From: Isoetes taiwanensis | Lineage: Eukaryota; Streptophyta; Lycopodiopsida; Isoetales; Isoetaceae | NCBI GenBank assembly: GCA_021234155.1 | Contig: JAJEKV010000008.1 | Coordinates: forward strand, 14,995,294 to 15,059,293 | Direction of reading: 5' to 3' | DNA: 64,000 bases | Shown here: piece by piece, positions 21,906-32,640 of the stretch | Position numbering within the stretch: position 1 is the first letter of the stretch | Layout of the letters: each line of letters starts with the position of its first letter | Notes under the pieces: model-generated | What the model was told of the DNA's origin: nothing | What the model saw: only the letters and a program-made list of their open reading frames with translations | Databases searched by the model: none | Made by a program: the position numbers and the translations under genes

Positions 21906-24683
21906 TCAGCCAACTCCAACCCTGTTAAGTAAGCATCTTCCAAATAGGAGAATGCTGACAACATGTAACAACCACAAAAAGTGTGGCCAAAGAACAAGCC
22001 ACAGTCCAAGAACCTGCTCAGATATTACTGCACTAGCATACCAATGTGGCAAATCTGATGTGATGTAATAGAACTTGCTAAACTGACATATTCCAGGTAG
22101 CTTATTAGTCTCAAATGGTGCAAACAAGCCTTTAAGAGCATCTTTGGCTGCTGCACATTGAGATAAAGTGCTGCTCATCATGTCCCACTTCCCATCCTTT
22201 ATCACATAGTCATGCTCAAATTTACTCACCTCTTCCACACTTCCATGCTCAAACATGAAAGGAACTAATTTTCCTTGATTCTTAGACTTCTTCGGACTGC
22301 TCAAAGCATAAAACATTATCAATTCTAGCTCACGATTTAGTGCCAAATCATCAAAGCGAGCAAATTTCTCCATTTGAGGCATGTAACAGTCTTGTTCAGC
22401 TGGTACACATGTCTCAAATCTGAAAGTTTCATAAAGAGGACTGCTGTCATGACTGTCACTAATTTCAAGAGCATGTAACATATCTCCAGAGTGGTCAAAT
22501 GCTAAAATATCAATGCTTTCCACCTCTAGCTCACATAATAATGGTTCATCATCATCCAAAATTGTTTCATATGTGTGAAAAGTCTCAAACTCAGGGCTGC
22601 TCAAGCATCTATCACTTTCTTTCTCATGACAATGCTCAAACTTATCATTTTCACATAAAAGAACATGCTCATACTCTTCAACCATGTGAGATGTGATTAG
22701 ATTTACCTGATTTCTGTTTGTCCCATCCATGCTTGATTTCAGAGGATGATCTATATTCACTCCACTGCCCATATCTATGTTTGCTCCTTTGATTAAATAC
22801 CCGTTCATACTCACATCACAAAGAAATGGCCCTGGATCCTTGGACTGCCGGGCTGGTGGCTCTATTATACTCTTATTTGTATCATTTGATAGAATTTGTT
22901 GGACTGAAATTTCTGATTTTCTTCTTCCTCCTAACTCTTGCAACAACTTGGGAGAATAATGCATCAATTGCTCAAGAGTAAGTGTAACTTTCATGGCCAA
23001 AACTTGGCTGATCACATCATCGTCATTCTGAATTTCCTCATCCACCATAGGAGGCATCCCTATGGGCTGATTGTCTTCTATAGACTGAAACTGTTCTGTG
23101 GGCAGCACATTGAATTGCACCTTCTTAGGTGCTGACACCTTCAAAGCTTGTTCTTTCAAAGCCTTTGGAAAAGAGGTTTTAGTCTTCTCCGCAATTGGCA
23201 CTACTCTTGGTTCTTGAACCACCTTTTGTGATCTTGTAACTGCATTTACTTCTCCAATCTCTTCTTCTTGCTGAAATGGGTCATGCTCCACCTCAACAAA
23301 TCCACAATTTACTACTGATTTTGCCTTCTCTTGCTTCTTAAGCTCCTCAATAAGAGCCTTAACTTGAGGATTATCAATGTACTTTGCATCTTGAATGCGA
23401 ACATCATTATTAGGAAGAGGTACTGATTCAAACACTTGCTGCCTTAGTGGATACTTGTTGGTTGCCCATTCTGGTTTCCCATGGATTTTCCAACAAGTAG
23501 TCTCATCATGCTTGAATTTATCACATAACTTGCAATACAAATGAGCCTTACTTTGATACCATCCCTGTTTTGGCTGCACCATTTGTGTGGAATTGATTGG
23601 AGCTTGTTGGGCAATTGGAGTTTGTGGCATCATTGGCACTTATGGCATGATAGGTACTGCTTGCATTGGTTGAATAGGAATAGGTGTTGTTTGTTGCATA
23701 ACAGCAAATACCGGATTAGCCCTCTCAAAGAATCTCTTCTCCCTACATTCTTGATCATTATGGCCCTTTATTTGGCATCTTGAGCAGAATTTCAGCAATC
23801 TACATGTAGTATCAGAATGTCCAGTAGATCCATAATACTCACAAGTAATAAACTGCACCTCCCTTGGCTTCTCACCAATTGTAAGCTTAGAAATCTTGGC
23901 TGCAATATCCTCTGTTTTATGCTCTGGAGCAGCAACTTCATGAATGTATCCCAGCTTATCTTCAGTCTTGAGAGCATACTTTTGTGCCTCTAGCAATGTT
24001 GTAGGCTGTTTAGCCTTCACCTTATGAGCAATAGCTCGTTTCAGCCCCTTTACATACCATTGAATATCCATTTCATCGTTCCTTGCAATCTTCCAATGAA
24101 CCACGGCTTTGAGAACCGCAATGTACCTCTGATTATACTCTCTAATTGATTCATCTTCCTTTTGTGTAAAATTGGTCCACCTTTCCATAGTTTTATCCTT
24201 ACCATGAACTTCTTGATAATTAGCAATGAAAGCTTCCTTTAATTCCTGATATGTCATGGTATCTGGCTGAGTTTGTGCCCATTCCTCCACTGAATCTTGC
24301 AAAGAACTATGAAACCAAAGCAAATAATCACCAGCCGGTAATTTACATTGCTGGCAATACCTCTCAAACTTCACAATATGCTTCAAAGGATCCCGATCTA
24401 CCAGATTATCAAACTTGGGAATCCCCATTGTCTGAAAACCCCATACCATAGGTGGTAATACAGCCATCTCTGCCTCTTCTTGGGTTTCTTGAAATTGGAA
24501 AAACGAAATTGAATCTCCCTTCAATTTGAAAAACGAAATTGGATTACCTTCTAGATCGGTAAATGGAATCAAAACCTCCTGGATCTGAGAATTAGACCCC
24601 AGATCTGCTCCCAAATCTGAAAACGAAATTGAATCTTGATGCAATTTTGAGCCCAAAGATTGACTCACCGGTCCCCTTGTCAA
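21906..24683 (-). CDS. Gag-like polyprotein of the non-autonomous element, one in-frame stop
   Basis: The frame runs from ATG 24,683 for 347 codons to a single TAA at 23,642-23,640, then continues in the same frame for another 577 codons to 21,906. The first part has the retrotransposon gag core (FDNLVDRDPLKHIVKFERYC, WFHSSLQDSVEEWAQTQPDT, IREYNQRYIAVLKAVVHWKI), then CCHC-type cysteines in CEYYGSTGHSDTTC and CSRCQIKGHNDQEC. The second part starts with a Met/Pro/Gln-rich linker, has another Cys-rich segment (YCKLCDKFKHDETTC) and ends in a long acidic region without a recognised enzyme motif. The stop lies in the linker. It may be a mutation, or a read-through site setting a ratio of two products; the sequence alone does not decide. 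Confidence 0.75.
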
Positions 24684-24854
24684 ATTTTACTCCACAAATC
24701 AATTACGGCAAAATCCCCTTCACACAAGAAATTGCTCCTTTCACAATGGTGTCGTTCTTTATCGACGAACACCAATACCAATGGTATTAACAACTCCTTT
24801 TTCAATGGAAATTCTTGCCGATTAATGGTCTGTCGAGCACCGTGGTCGCCAAAT

Positions 24855-25216
24855 TGTTAGAGCCTGAACTCTAACCTTGCAAAAAGGATGAAAAATCCAA
24901 CAATCCAAGCTCAATCTATCAAATCAAAATGCACAACACAAAGATTCACCATCTCCATAGCTAGATCAAGCAAAATGCTATCTCCTTCAATACACCGTCC
25001 CTCTGCTCTCTCTCTCTCTGCTCAGATAATACCGCTCATAATGGCTCCACAATGCATACGTGCAAATATCCTGCATGCGTGCATGCGCGTATATCACTCT
25101 ATATACGGTATATGATGAGTGTGGTGAGTGGTGACAAGTGTGGTGAGTGGTGAGTGGTGACGAGTGTGGTGAGTGGTGAGTGGTGACGAGTGTGGTGAGT
25201 GGTGATCACCCCAACA
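24855..25216 (-). repeat. 5' LTR of the gag-only element
   Basis: Starts TGTTAGAGCCTGAACTCTAA and ends GATCACCCCAACA, then the target duplication AGTGC. Nearly identical to 21,035-21,420 except for fewer GAGTGTGGTGAGTGGTGA units. On its inner side the minus strand continues TTTGGCGACCACGGTGC, a plausible primer-binding site; I do not assign the tRNA. Confidence 0.82.
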
Positions 25217-27400
25217 AGTGCCGTTGCTCTCTTGACTAGGACAGCATAGTCGACATTTGCCGCTATTCGAGCATGCCTGCCGAAGCCTGAGAGTGCAATA
25301 AGCATGAACACTCCTTCTTCACCCCGGGGGCTGAATTTGCGGTGTATCATCGCTATTCTCCCATCCAGCAGCAGGGGCAGGTGTATCTCAGCGACCTGTC
25401 ATTCAAGGTAAAAATTAAGGACGATTAATCGCAAATGGGCTATTTTATTTCTAATTCTAGGATTAAGATTTGAGAGATTAGTAGGATCCGTTTTGCATTT
25501 TTCAGATGTGCAATCGCCCATGTGTAATTCTTTTTTATCTTGTCAGAAGAGAAAATCGCCCATGTCATGATTCTTTTATGGGTATTTTAAAAATGGATTA
25601 GCCCATATATGATCTTCAAAAATAATGTTTAAAAAATTTAAAATAACTGACATTAATGAGGGATAACCTTCTTTGTTATAACCATTGTTCATAATTGACA
25701 TAGGTATTTTTGAACTAGACCTGATTTAGCAAGATTTTATGGCAGATATTTCATAGCAACGACCTCTGTAATGACTCAGAGATTTGAAAGTAGAGATTTT
25801 CTAGCACCAGTTGTAGCACTGGTCTCTTTAAGCTCATAGAGGTTTGTAGAACCCATTGTTCATGCACAAAGGAAATATCAAAATGTTTATGGAAAAGCCA
25901 CATAACAGCTAGTACTAGACCACAATAAAAAACAGTTGGTGTGGAAGATATGGGGGTGTGATGTTCAATGTGATGCCAAATTTTGGCCATGACTATGATA
26001 ATAAATTGTATTTCATTCCTTAATAGCTGATGTTTGTTTATTGAAGTTGTGTAAGAATGGAAAAAAATAACTTGTAAACCAAATTGTATTTTTCATCCGA
26101 ATAAAATATTTTTTTTGTTTAGAAAAAATTGCCCACGTATTAATTAATAAAAATATAAAGACACTAGAAAATCGCCCATGCTTAATAACATAAAATATAA
26201 TAGGTGCCCATAATTTTTACTCTGCTGTCATTGTGTGTCGCCGAAGATTCTCCACTTGCTTGGCCTCCAGCTCTATGCCTCCCGGCGTACTCGTCGACCT
26301 CTATCTCCGTCATTTCCTGGTAGTCCCTGATTGTCGAGTCGACCCGCCTGATGTCGATCCCTGCTCCTCTTGCTGGAGGTGGTGTGGAGGAGCTCGGCAT
26401 TAAGATGCTCGTGGTCTTGCCACGGATCCCCATCTATTCTTGGAGGCGCGAGGAACTCCTCCTCCGTTAAGCGGCTCTCGGCTTCCATCATTTGCACGAT
26501 GTTCTTTGTAGGCACGGATGTCCGGAAGTTCGTGTCGGCTTCCCGACTTATGGCGGAAAGTCGAGACTCCCCCTGCCGATGATGTCGTCCAAATCGGACT
26601 TCCGTGGTTGGTGCAACAACTCATCAATCTGGAACTCGTTCTCCACGCATTGGGAAGGTTACGGATGTCGGCGAGGGGTAGGCACTCCTCACCGTCGATG
26701 ATGATGGGGGCTAGGCTTGTGATGCCCTAGCCCAAGTGGGGGAGGCGACTCTGAGGCTAGCTCCGCTTTCGTAGTTGGCTAGCTCCTCTTACGCTTGCCG
26801 CCCGTTCCTCCTTTGGGTTGAGCTCCGTGTACTTTCGTCCTCTTCCCATTCTTCTTCTTACGCTCTTCCTTCTTGCTCTTCTTTGGTATTGCAAAAGCAT
26901 CTGCTTATTAGCTGCCGGAGGCTGCTATGGGGTCCACCTCCATGGGAGGGATAGAGTTCCCCGATTGGGTTTTTTCGCGGTGGGAGAGGAAAATGGCTAA
27001 AGGCGGTGTAGGAGAAATACTTGGTCACCCAACTGTCGAGGGACCATGTAATCTGGCAACCCTATGTGCCTTGTTGGTCAAGTACTTGGCGATGTTGGGA
27101 CATCACCCAAAGAGCTTGAAGGGATGGGCGGGGGACAAAATATCACATGCAAGGGGAGGACTAGGGAGGGTCCTACCCTAGCTTGGAACTCTGCTAAAAC
27201 TTGTCTATATGCTGGGGTTGCATTCAGAGTGGTTTGGACATCTATTTCTTTCCTAAACACTCGGAAGATGTCATTGACATCAGCCTCGGCAGCATGGGCA
27301 CTGGCACTGTACCATCGCCTGAAGTCAGCAGTGGCCATTGATCTAGCGAAGAAGAGAGTCGGGAGCAAACTTGTAGGGTGCTAAGTGAGAAATGGGAGAC

Positions 27401-27868
27401 CTATTTATAGAAAAGGGGAAAACCCTAATTTGTGGATGACTTAGAATTTTACTGGGGTTGGGCAATTCTGACCTATTAAGAGGTGCAAATGAGACTTTGA
27501 AGACTACTTTTAGGGTTTGAGCATGCTAAGATCAACTAATGAACCTATTGCAACAACTGGAGGTCATTTGGATGTAGCATGATGGAGCAATTGCTGAGAG
27601 GTCTCACACGTTGCGCCCAGACCGGAATGAGAAGTTCATTTTCTGCCCTGGCGCGACGTGTGAGACATTGACTCTAATTGGATTAAACTTGTCCAATTTG
27701 GCTGATGTAAGGGTCTAATCTTACTGGACTCGTCGAGTTAGGCAGAATTGACCCCTTATTTGGTCAATTTGGAGCAGTTTTGGGCATATTTGGGTATGGT
27801 CTCATACGTTGCGCCCAGCCCGAAAATGAAAAGTTCATTAAATTCTGTCCTGGCGCGACGTGTGAGAC
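27401..27868 (-). promoter_or_regulatory. Promoter of gene B, copy II: TATA box and two palindromes
   Basis: TATA box CTATAAATAG (minus strand) at 27,410-27,401, about 65 bp before the ATG at 27,338. Palindrome one, 27,601-27,666, has arms GTCTCACACGTTGCGCC and GGCGCGACGTGTGAGAC around a second inverted repeat, AATGAGAAGTTCATT. Palindrome two, 27,799-27,868, has the same design. Start-to-start distance is 198 bp. Confidence 0.65.
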
Positions 27869-28013
27869 ATCGTCTCAATTTTGCTCAAAATGTCCAATTT
27901 AACCAAAACAAGAGCCAGAATTCAATATCTTAACTTAATTAAGCAAGATTAAACATATTATTTACCCAAAAATTCTTTATATTAACAAAAATTTTCTATT
28001 ATTTACAAAAGGT

Positions 28014-29314
28014 TTAAGGGCGTTCTCCCTTGATGTGTCTAGCAAGATGCATATCCTGCCTCATGAGTGTGACCCTCTTCGCATGAACTATGCAGGCCAT
28101 CGAATCTTCAAAATGCTGCACCAGTTTTTGCTCTGCTGCCTCCTGCAGGGCCAGCAACATCTCGTCGGTCACCCTCATGTCCGTGTTGTACTCTTGCATA
28201 ACCTCTCGGACTAGGCGTTGGAACGGTGCGCGGGGGATCAAAAACCCGTAACTACGCTGAAAGTGCCGGATCTCCTTGAGGGCTCTCTGCTCCGTCTCCT
28301 TCCTGCCGGTCCGCTTCTTCCCTGGTGCTCTAGGAGGCTTGGGCTTCGGTGGTGGCGGCTTCAGGGTCTGGCTCTTCATCGGCTGCCCACCTTCGATAGT
28401 CCGTACCCTGTTCTCCTGATAGTATGTGTTATATGCCTCCCACTTCGCCATGAAGGCATTGTGTTCCTTCATCTTCTTTTGATAGACCTTTACGGGGTCT
28501 ATCACATACGCCTCCCGTTGTGGCCGCGGTGCTTTGACCCTATCCCACGTTGGGTAGGGTGGGGGCTTCGGTGCTGCGGGGCTGCTCTGCTCGGTGCTAC
28601 CTACTCGGTACTACACTCCCTAGCGGGGGTTTTGACGAGCTTGCCCCCTCAGTGTTGGGGACGTAGTCTTCATCCCCGAATCGTCGGTGGAGGCGGGGTC
28701 TGGTCGCTGATGGCTCGTTGATGACTAAACCCCTTACCGCTCAACCCTCATGGCTGTTCTTTTGCCAGCCTTTATGCCCTTTCCCTTCCTTTTTTGGCTT
28801 GCGGTTGTTGCTCGGCTCCTCCTCTTGCCTCTTTCTCTTCCTTTCGGTGGCTCTTTGGCCGTACTTCTTGATAAGCGCCCTTGAGGTCCTCTTCTTCAGG
28901 TAGGTCGAGCCTCGATTTGCTTGCATTGTTCCTCTCTCTCTTCAGCCTCCTTCAAACGAGCCCAAGCTTCAAGTTGCTCCTCGATGGTTGGCTGCCTCTG
29001 CTCTTCACGTTCCTCGGCCACCCGATCTTGTTCCTCTTTCCTCCTCCTTTCCTCCTCGGCGATTTCTTCGAGGATCTGGTGCATGATGTCCGGCTGCTCC
29101 TCGCCTAGGACCTCTGTTCTCGCATCGGAGTGTGCATCCTCCTCTCGCTCTTTGGGATCGCCCGGCTTTGGTGTTAGTTCGACTCTGCCTCCTCACTTTC
29201 GATGGAAGCGGCCATGCACGAGGCGTCTGAAATATTCTACAGTATCGAGGGCGGGATCATGGGCTAGAAGATTCGCTGGCGGGGCTTCTGGCGATCTGCT
29301 TTGGCCAGGGCCAT
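28014..29314 (-). pseudogene. Gene A of copy II: histone H3-like protein with long charged insert
   Basis: The 163-codon open frame at 28,505-28,014 ends with an H3 histone fold, KEIRHFQRSYGFLIPRAPFQ through HIKGERP: 87 residues, the same length as residues 49-135 of canonical H3 with no gap. By eye I count about 48 of 87 matches to canonical H3 recalled from memory. Kept features include PFQRLVRE, ALQEAAE, FEDxxxC and HAKRVTxM. Loop 1 has H3 and not CENH3 length. Before the fold is a basic, proline-rich linker (LKPPPPKPKPPRAPGKKRTG). Upstream frames give a Glu/Arg-rich probable coiled coil (28,896-29,084) and a Lys-rich block (28,741-28,926). The start at 29,314 reads ATGGCCCTGGCCAAAGCAGA, a damaged MARTKQTAR. 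Total about 430 codons, with at least three frameshifts outside the fold. Confidence 0.85.
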
Positions 29315-29410
29315 ATTTGGCGGTTCGTCGATCCAGTATCATCGCGCCGGAAGATGCCTTGGCAAGCGAGGCGAGTTCTAAGGAAGAACGTGGAAATGGG
29401 GGTTCTACAT

Positions 29411-29555
29411 CTATTTATAGGCGGGCCATTTTAGGTCAAATTTCAAACTACCTCTTTGGGTCACCTAAAACACCTAAATTTAAACATGGTCTCACACGTT
29501 GCGCCCAGACCGATAATGAAAAGTTCATTTTCTGTCCTGGCGCGACGTGCAAGAC
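29411..29555 (-). promoter_or_regulatory. Promoter of gene A, copy II: TATA box and one palindrome
   Basis: TATA box CTATAAATAG (minus strand) at 29,420-29,411, about 100 bp before the ATG. A palindrome lies at 29,489-29,555 with arms GTCTCACACGTTGCGCC and GGCGCGACGTGCAAGAC and the inner repeat AATGAAAAGTTCATT. The second palindrome expected from copy I would lie where the retroelement starting at 29,648 inserted. Confidence 0.65.
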
Positions 29556-29647
29556 ATGGTAATTTCTGATGCTAAATTTTATACTTTCTAAGCATGTTTT
29601 TAGAAATGTAACGTGTCAATTCTAACTAATTCCTAGCTTAAAATTCT

Positions 29648-30209
29648 GTTTGGGGTCTGGGTTCGGGAACTCCTGCAAGACAGCCCTCTGTGAGGACCCT
29701 TGGGTCTAACAGGAGAATCCGAGGGATTTGCAAGAAAAACAAGGAAAAGGGAAAAGAAAACAAAAGAGAACAATGAGATCACAATAATGAGCTTCCTTGA
29801 TGTCAATGAAGATACATGAGCTCTCGCAATGGAGAGAAAACTGAAATGAGACAAGACTCAAAACTCATCTAAAAACTCATGTGCTAGCTCTACTCATATA
29901 TATAGTATAATGGCCTTTGGCCCAATATAGACACTCTGACTGATTTCGGTGCCGACTCCTGGAAGGAGGCCTTTTGCAGGAATGCTGGCGGTGCCTCTTG
30001 AAAAGCCTGAAATCACGCTGATGCTGTCGCGGGCGGTGACGGGCCGTCACTTGTCTGAGCGCCGCCTAGGCGTGGTCTTTGTCTGCGTGGTCTGCTTGGT
30101 CTTCTGCTGAGCCTTTGACGACTGACCTGCGCCTGGTTGTGGATCCTTGGCCTTGACTTGGTCCGTCGTATGCATGAATAGTCCTGTACTAGGAGGCACA
30201 GGACTAACA
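29648..30209 (-). repeat. LTR of the truncated retroelement
   Basis: Plus-strand start TGTTTGGGGTCTGGG and end CAGGACTAACA give TGTT...AACA termini, and a polypurine tract lies immediately inside. Length about 562 bp. The sequence interrupts the AAAATT stretch of the copy II leader, which aligns with 12,300-12,330 of copy I. Confidence 0.6.
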
Positions 30210-30583
30210 CTCCCCCCCACCAAACGACACTCAGAGTGAAGAAAAGGAGGAAGCGTTTCCGATGGCGGGAAGCCAGCAGTGTGAAAATGTTCCTCACGGG
30301 AATGAGGGCGGGCGCCATTGTGATAATTGCCAATGAGGTCTTGGCGTGTCTGAAGAGCATCAGGAGTGTTGAGCCCAAGGGCAGGATCGGCATCAATGAG
30401 GAAGTGAGAGCGCACCATGTCTTCCAGGGCAGCATGTGCGTCCAAGGAACAAACCGCACTCCATGAGAAGGCAGGTCCGGAGACCGGCACCTTGTGGCGG
30501 CATTCGGTTGCAGTAAAGATTGACGCGCTGCCGATTTAAAGAGCTTACCAGGATGCATCCAGGCGGCACATAAACCAGCTTGA

Positions 30584-31120
30584 TTATCGCATCAAGGGTC
30601 CGGTGAGGTGGCGGCGATGCAAGAAGGTATCAAGGCCATGAAGAGCATCAGCAGGCCGTTGCCAACCACGCTCATTAGCAATATAGAGCCAATTCTCAGT
30701 AGTGTCCAAGGTGGCATTATCCTCCCAATGGGAGCGTCTGACAAATCGGGGATCCCACCGGAGATCCATCGAGATCCGAGAAACGAGTCGACCCAAGATG
30801 GCCATCCATGACCTTCCGTCCAAAAGGAAGACGCCCGGTCGAGAAGAGAGGAACCATGGGCGTGGAGGGACTCCTAAGGAAGCATATGGAGAGGGAAGCA
30901 TGTCCGTGTGCGTGGGTTGCAGAGCCATGTCCCTAAATTCTCGAACAAGATTCTGATCAAGAGCACGACACCAATAGTCCCACTCTGAAGTAGAGAGTAA
31001 TTGATAGACAGGAGGATTTACCCAACCCGTTGGGATGGTCTTGCTTTCGAGGCCACGTAGTTGATTGTAGCCTCCCAAGTCTTTGCATATAAATTTAAAG
31101 GGCGAACTCAAGATCGTCAA
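30584..31120 (-). CDS. Open frame of unknown function in the truncated retroelement
   Basis: A 178-codon frame beginning MTILSSPFKFICKDLGGYNQ and containing WDYWCRALDQNLVREFRDMA. It is Trp/Arg-rich and has no catalytic signature I recognise. It lies between the coiled-coil frame and the LTR, on the same strand; a further short frame (30,047-30,490) with a Lys/Gln/Thr-rich end follows. These could be pieces of one longer protein broken by frameshifts. Confidence 0.35.
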   Translation of the reverse strand: MTILSSPFKFICKDLGGYNQLRGLESKTIPTGWVNPPVYQLLSTSEWDYWCRALDQNLVREFRDMALQPTHTDMLPSPYASLGVPPRPWFLSSRPGVFLLDGRSWMAILGRLVSRISMDLRWDPRFVRRSHWEDNATLDTTENWLYIANERGWQRPADALHGLDTFLHRRHLTGPLMR

Positions 31121-31683
31121 GATCGCCTAAATTTTGTTTACTGTTCCAATGTTTCAGCCGCCATACGGAGGTAAGTGCTTGAGCAAAGTTCGAGCATGTA
31201 CTCACGTTCAAAAGTCGAGACCCGAAGCGGGATCCTTGAAATATGGGTTGGTTGGTGATAACAACCAAGCAGCATTGAGTTGCCTCGAAAAACACAATGG
31301 GCCTCATCTCGAATTTATCATGGAGATCCGCCCGGGTAGAAGTCATGAAAACATAAGCCATTGGCTGAACAACACGAAAAAATGACCAAGTCGGGGTCTT
31401 CAAATTGAGCTGATCAAAGACTAAGAGGGCACAAAATAAACCCTTGTCTTCTGAAAGATCCGCCAGATCCGAAGGAAATCACGTACTTTTGAGTGCCTGG
31501 CCCGATGAACATTGCCATTGGCCGTACCACTTCAAAAGGAAAAGTGCCGTCCGGGCCACCACATAGTCAAGATAGTTTGGAAGGAGTAGAAAGTCCACGG
31601 GGGATGTTGGTAGCAATGTCGATATCCCTCCCGTTTGTTTTGGGCTTCTTCCAGAGATTGAGGCGCTTCTTCGGAGCTGATGT

Positions 31684-32640
31684 TCAGTCCGCGGATCCGG
31701 TCTCCTTTTCTAATAGAAGGCGTGACTGATCACGGACCCGTTTAATAAGGCGCTTGGCATGTGAAGAGGATTGCCACAGGTTTGGAGTCGGCGTGGCAAT
31801 CTCGGCGTCATCGATGACCTTACGTTTACGAGCCTCAAAGCTGATCTGGAGGGGCGTTAGCTGATTGGTCAGCGTGGAAAGCTGAGCTTCGAGGGAGGTG
31901 AGTCTAGCATCACGCTCGGTAAGGTCATGAACTTGAGTGCGGTAATTGTGAGAAAGCTCCGAGTACAAGGTGTCTAGCTTAGCAATGTCTTTCTCCTTGT
32001 CACCCAAGAGGGTATCTTTTGTCTTGTTCTGCTCCAACAAGTCCTGAATTGTGGTTTGGAGTTGAGCCTGTTGATCTTCAAGCAGGCTGGTCTGATCCTG
32101 AGCATTTTTGAGATCCACACGGACCTGTAATAGAGCCTCGTGCTTTTCTTGAAGTTTGGCCTCCAGAGTTTGAATTTGTGCAGTGGTAGCTTGAAGGTCT
32201 CGGTGAACTGCATCCGAAGCCTCCAGGGACGCCTGAACACCATTCATGAAAGCGTCATGTGATGCTTGTAACTGCAGGGCGGCAGCTTGAACATCCTGCT
32301 GGAATTGGTATAGAAGCTGGCGAGGATTTGGAGGTGCCGGGCCCTGTTGCTGCCTTGTCTGCGATTGTTGGGAGGCATGACGGGAAGTGGAAGGCGTGGT
32401 GGTGGAGGAAGAGAAGTGACATCGCGTTAGTCTGGTTTTGAACATGACCGGGGAAGTCTGGCGTGAAGGTACGGCTGTTGGTTTTGGCCCGGCTGGAATC
32501 ACGAGGGCTGCTGAAGTGGAGGCATGAGAAGTGGAAGGGTCTCGAGAACAGGAAGATAATGACGGATGAGTGCACGAAGATGGCCACCACCGAGGCTTCA
32601 TGTCGAGAGGAGGGGGCAGCCCGAATGCGGTCGACTTCAT
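31684..32640 (-). CDS. Coiled-coil protein of the truncated retroelement
   Basis: A 318-codon frame. The first ~110 residues are Ser/Thr/Pro-rich. From about residue 110 to 270 the sequence is a long predicted coiled coil with heptad-like Leu/Gln/Glu spacing (IQTLEAKLQEKHEALLQVRV, SLLEDQQAQLQTTIQDLLEQ). The end is basic (KRLIKRVRDQSRLLLEK). It has no known catalytic motif. The start lies exactly at the junction with the copy II LTR, so the true N-terminus may be missing. A retroelement gag-like or accessory protein is possible. Confidence 0.5.
   Translation of the reverse strand: MKSTAFGLPPPLDMKPRWWPSSCTHPSLSSCSRDPSTSHASTSAALVIPAGPKPTAVPSRQTSPVMFKTRLTRCHFSSSTTTPSTSRHASQQSQTRQQQGPAPPNPRQLLYQFQQDVQAAALQLQASHDAFMNGVQASLEASDAVHRDLQATTAQIQTLEAKLQEKHEALLQVRVDLKNAQDQTSLLEDQQAQLQTTIQDLLEQNKTKDTLLGDKEKDIAKLDTLYSELSHNYRTQVHDLTERDARLTSLEAQLSTLTNQLTPLQISFEARKRKVIDDAEIATPTPNLWQSSSHAKRLIKRVRDQSRLLLEKETGSAD

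Larger units (their letters stand above)
21035..25216 (-). mobile_element. Non-autonomous gag-only LTR retrotransposon
   Basis: A 4.18-kb element with LTRs at both ends, beginning TGTTAGAGCCTGAAC and ending in ACA, flanked by the exact 5-bp duplication AGTGC (21,030-21,034 and 25,217-25,221). On the minus strand it encodes one long gag-type frame and nothing resembling protease, RT, RNase H or integrase, so it must depend on another element's enzymes. It is clean compared with the chromovirus around it: long open frames and near-identical LTR segments suggest a recent insertion. It splits gene B of copy II precisely, so removing the element plus one AGTGC restores the gene B sequence. Confidence 0.88.
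20816..27338 (-). pseudogene. Gene B of copy II, interrupted by the gag-only element
   Basis: The start ATG at 27,338 opens MATADFRRWYSASAHAAEAD and continues VNDIFRVFRKEIDVQTTLNA. After many small frameshifts come MEAESRLTEEEFLAPPRIDG (about 26,500), IDIRRVDSTIRDYQEMTEIE and VDEYAGRHRAG (about 26,250-26,360), then MIHRKFSPRGEEGVFMLIAL up to 25,222. The gag-only element (21,035-25,216) splits it, and the C-terminus resumes at 21,029 with LDLFDFAVPYRRQGRLVVTA and ends FLEDNPSYRRFQE at 20,816. No family recognised. It lies about 155 bp upstream of the gag ATG. Confidence 0.7.
29648..32636 (-). mobile_element. 5'-truncated LTR retroelement of unknown type
   Basis: A 3' LTR (29,648-30,209) is followed on the inner side by a run reading GGTGGGGGGGAG on the minus strand, a polypurine tract. 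The internal part continues to about 32,636, where it abuts the remnant of copy II's 5' LTR. No second LTR is present, so the 5' end of this element and part of the copy II LTR were lost together. No gag, protease, RT or integrase motifs were recognised in what remains; it has a coiled-coil frame and a second open frame of unknown kind. Confidence 0.6.

Noticed and set aside
28014-28505. Centromeric H3 (CENH3) as the identity of gene A
   Set aside because: Loop 1 is not lengthened, the N-tail starts exactly as normal H3, and the gene is repeated inside retroelements.
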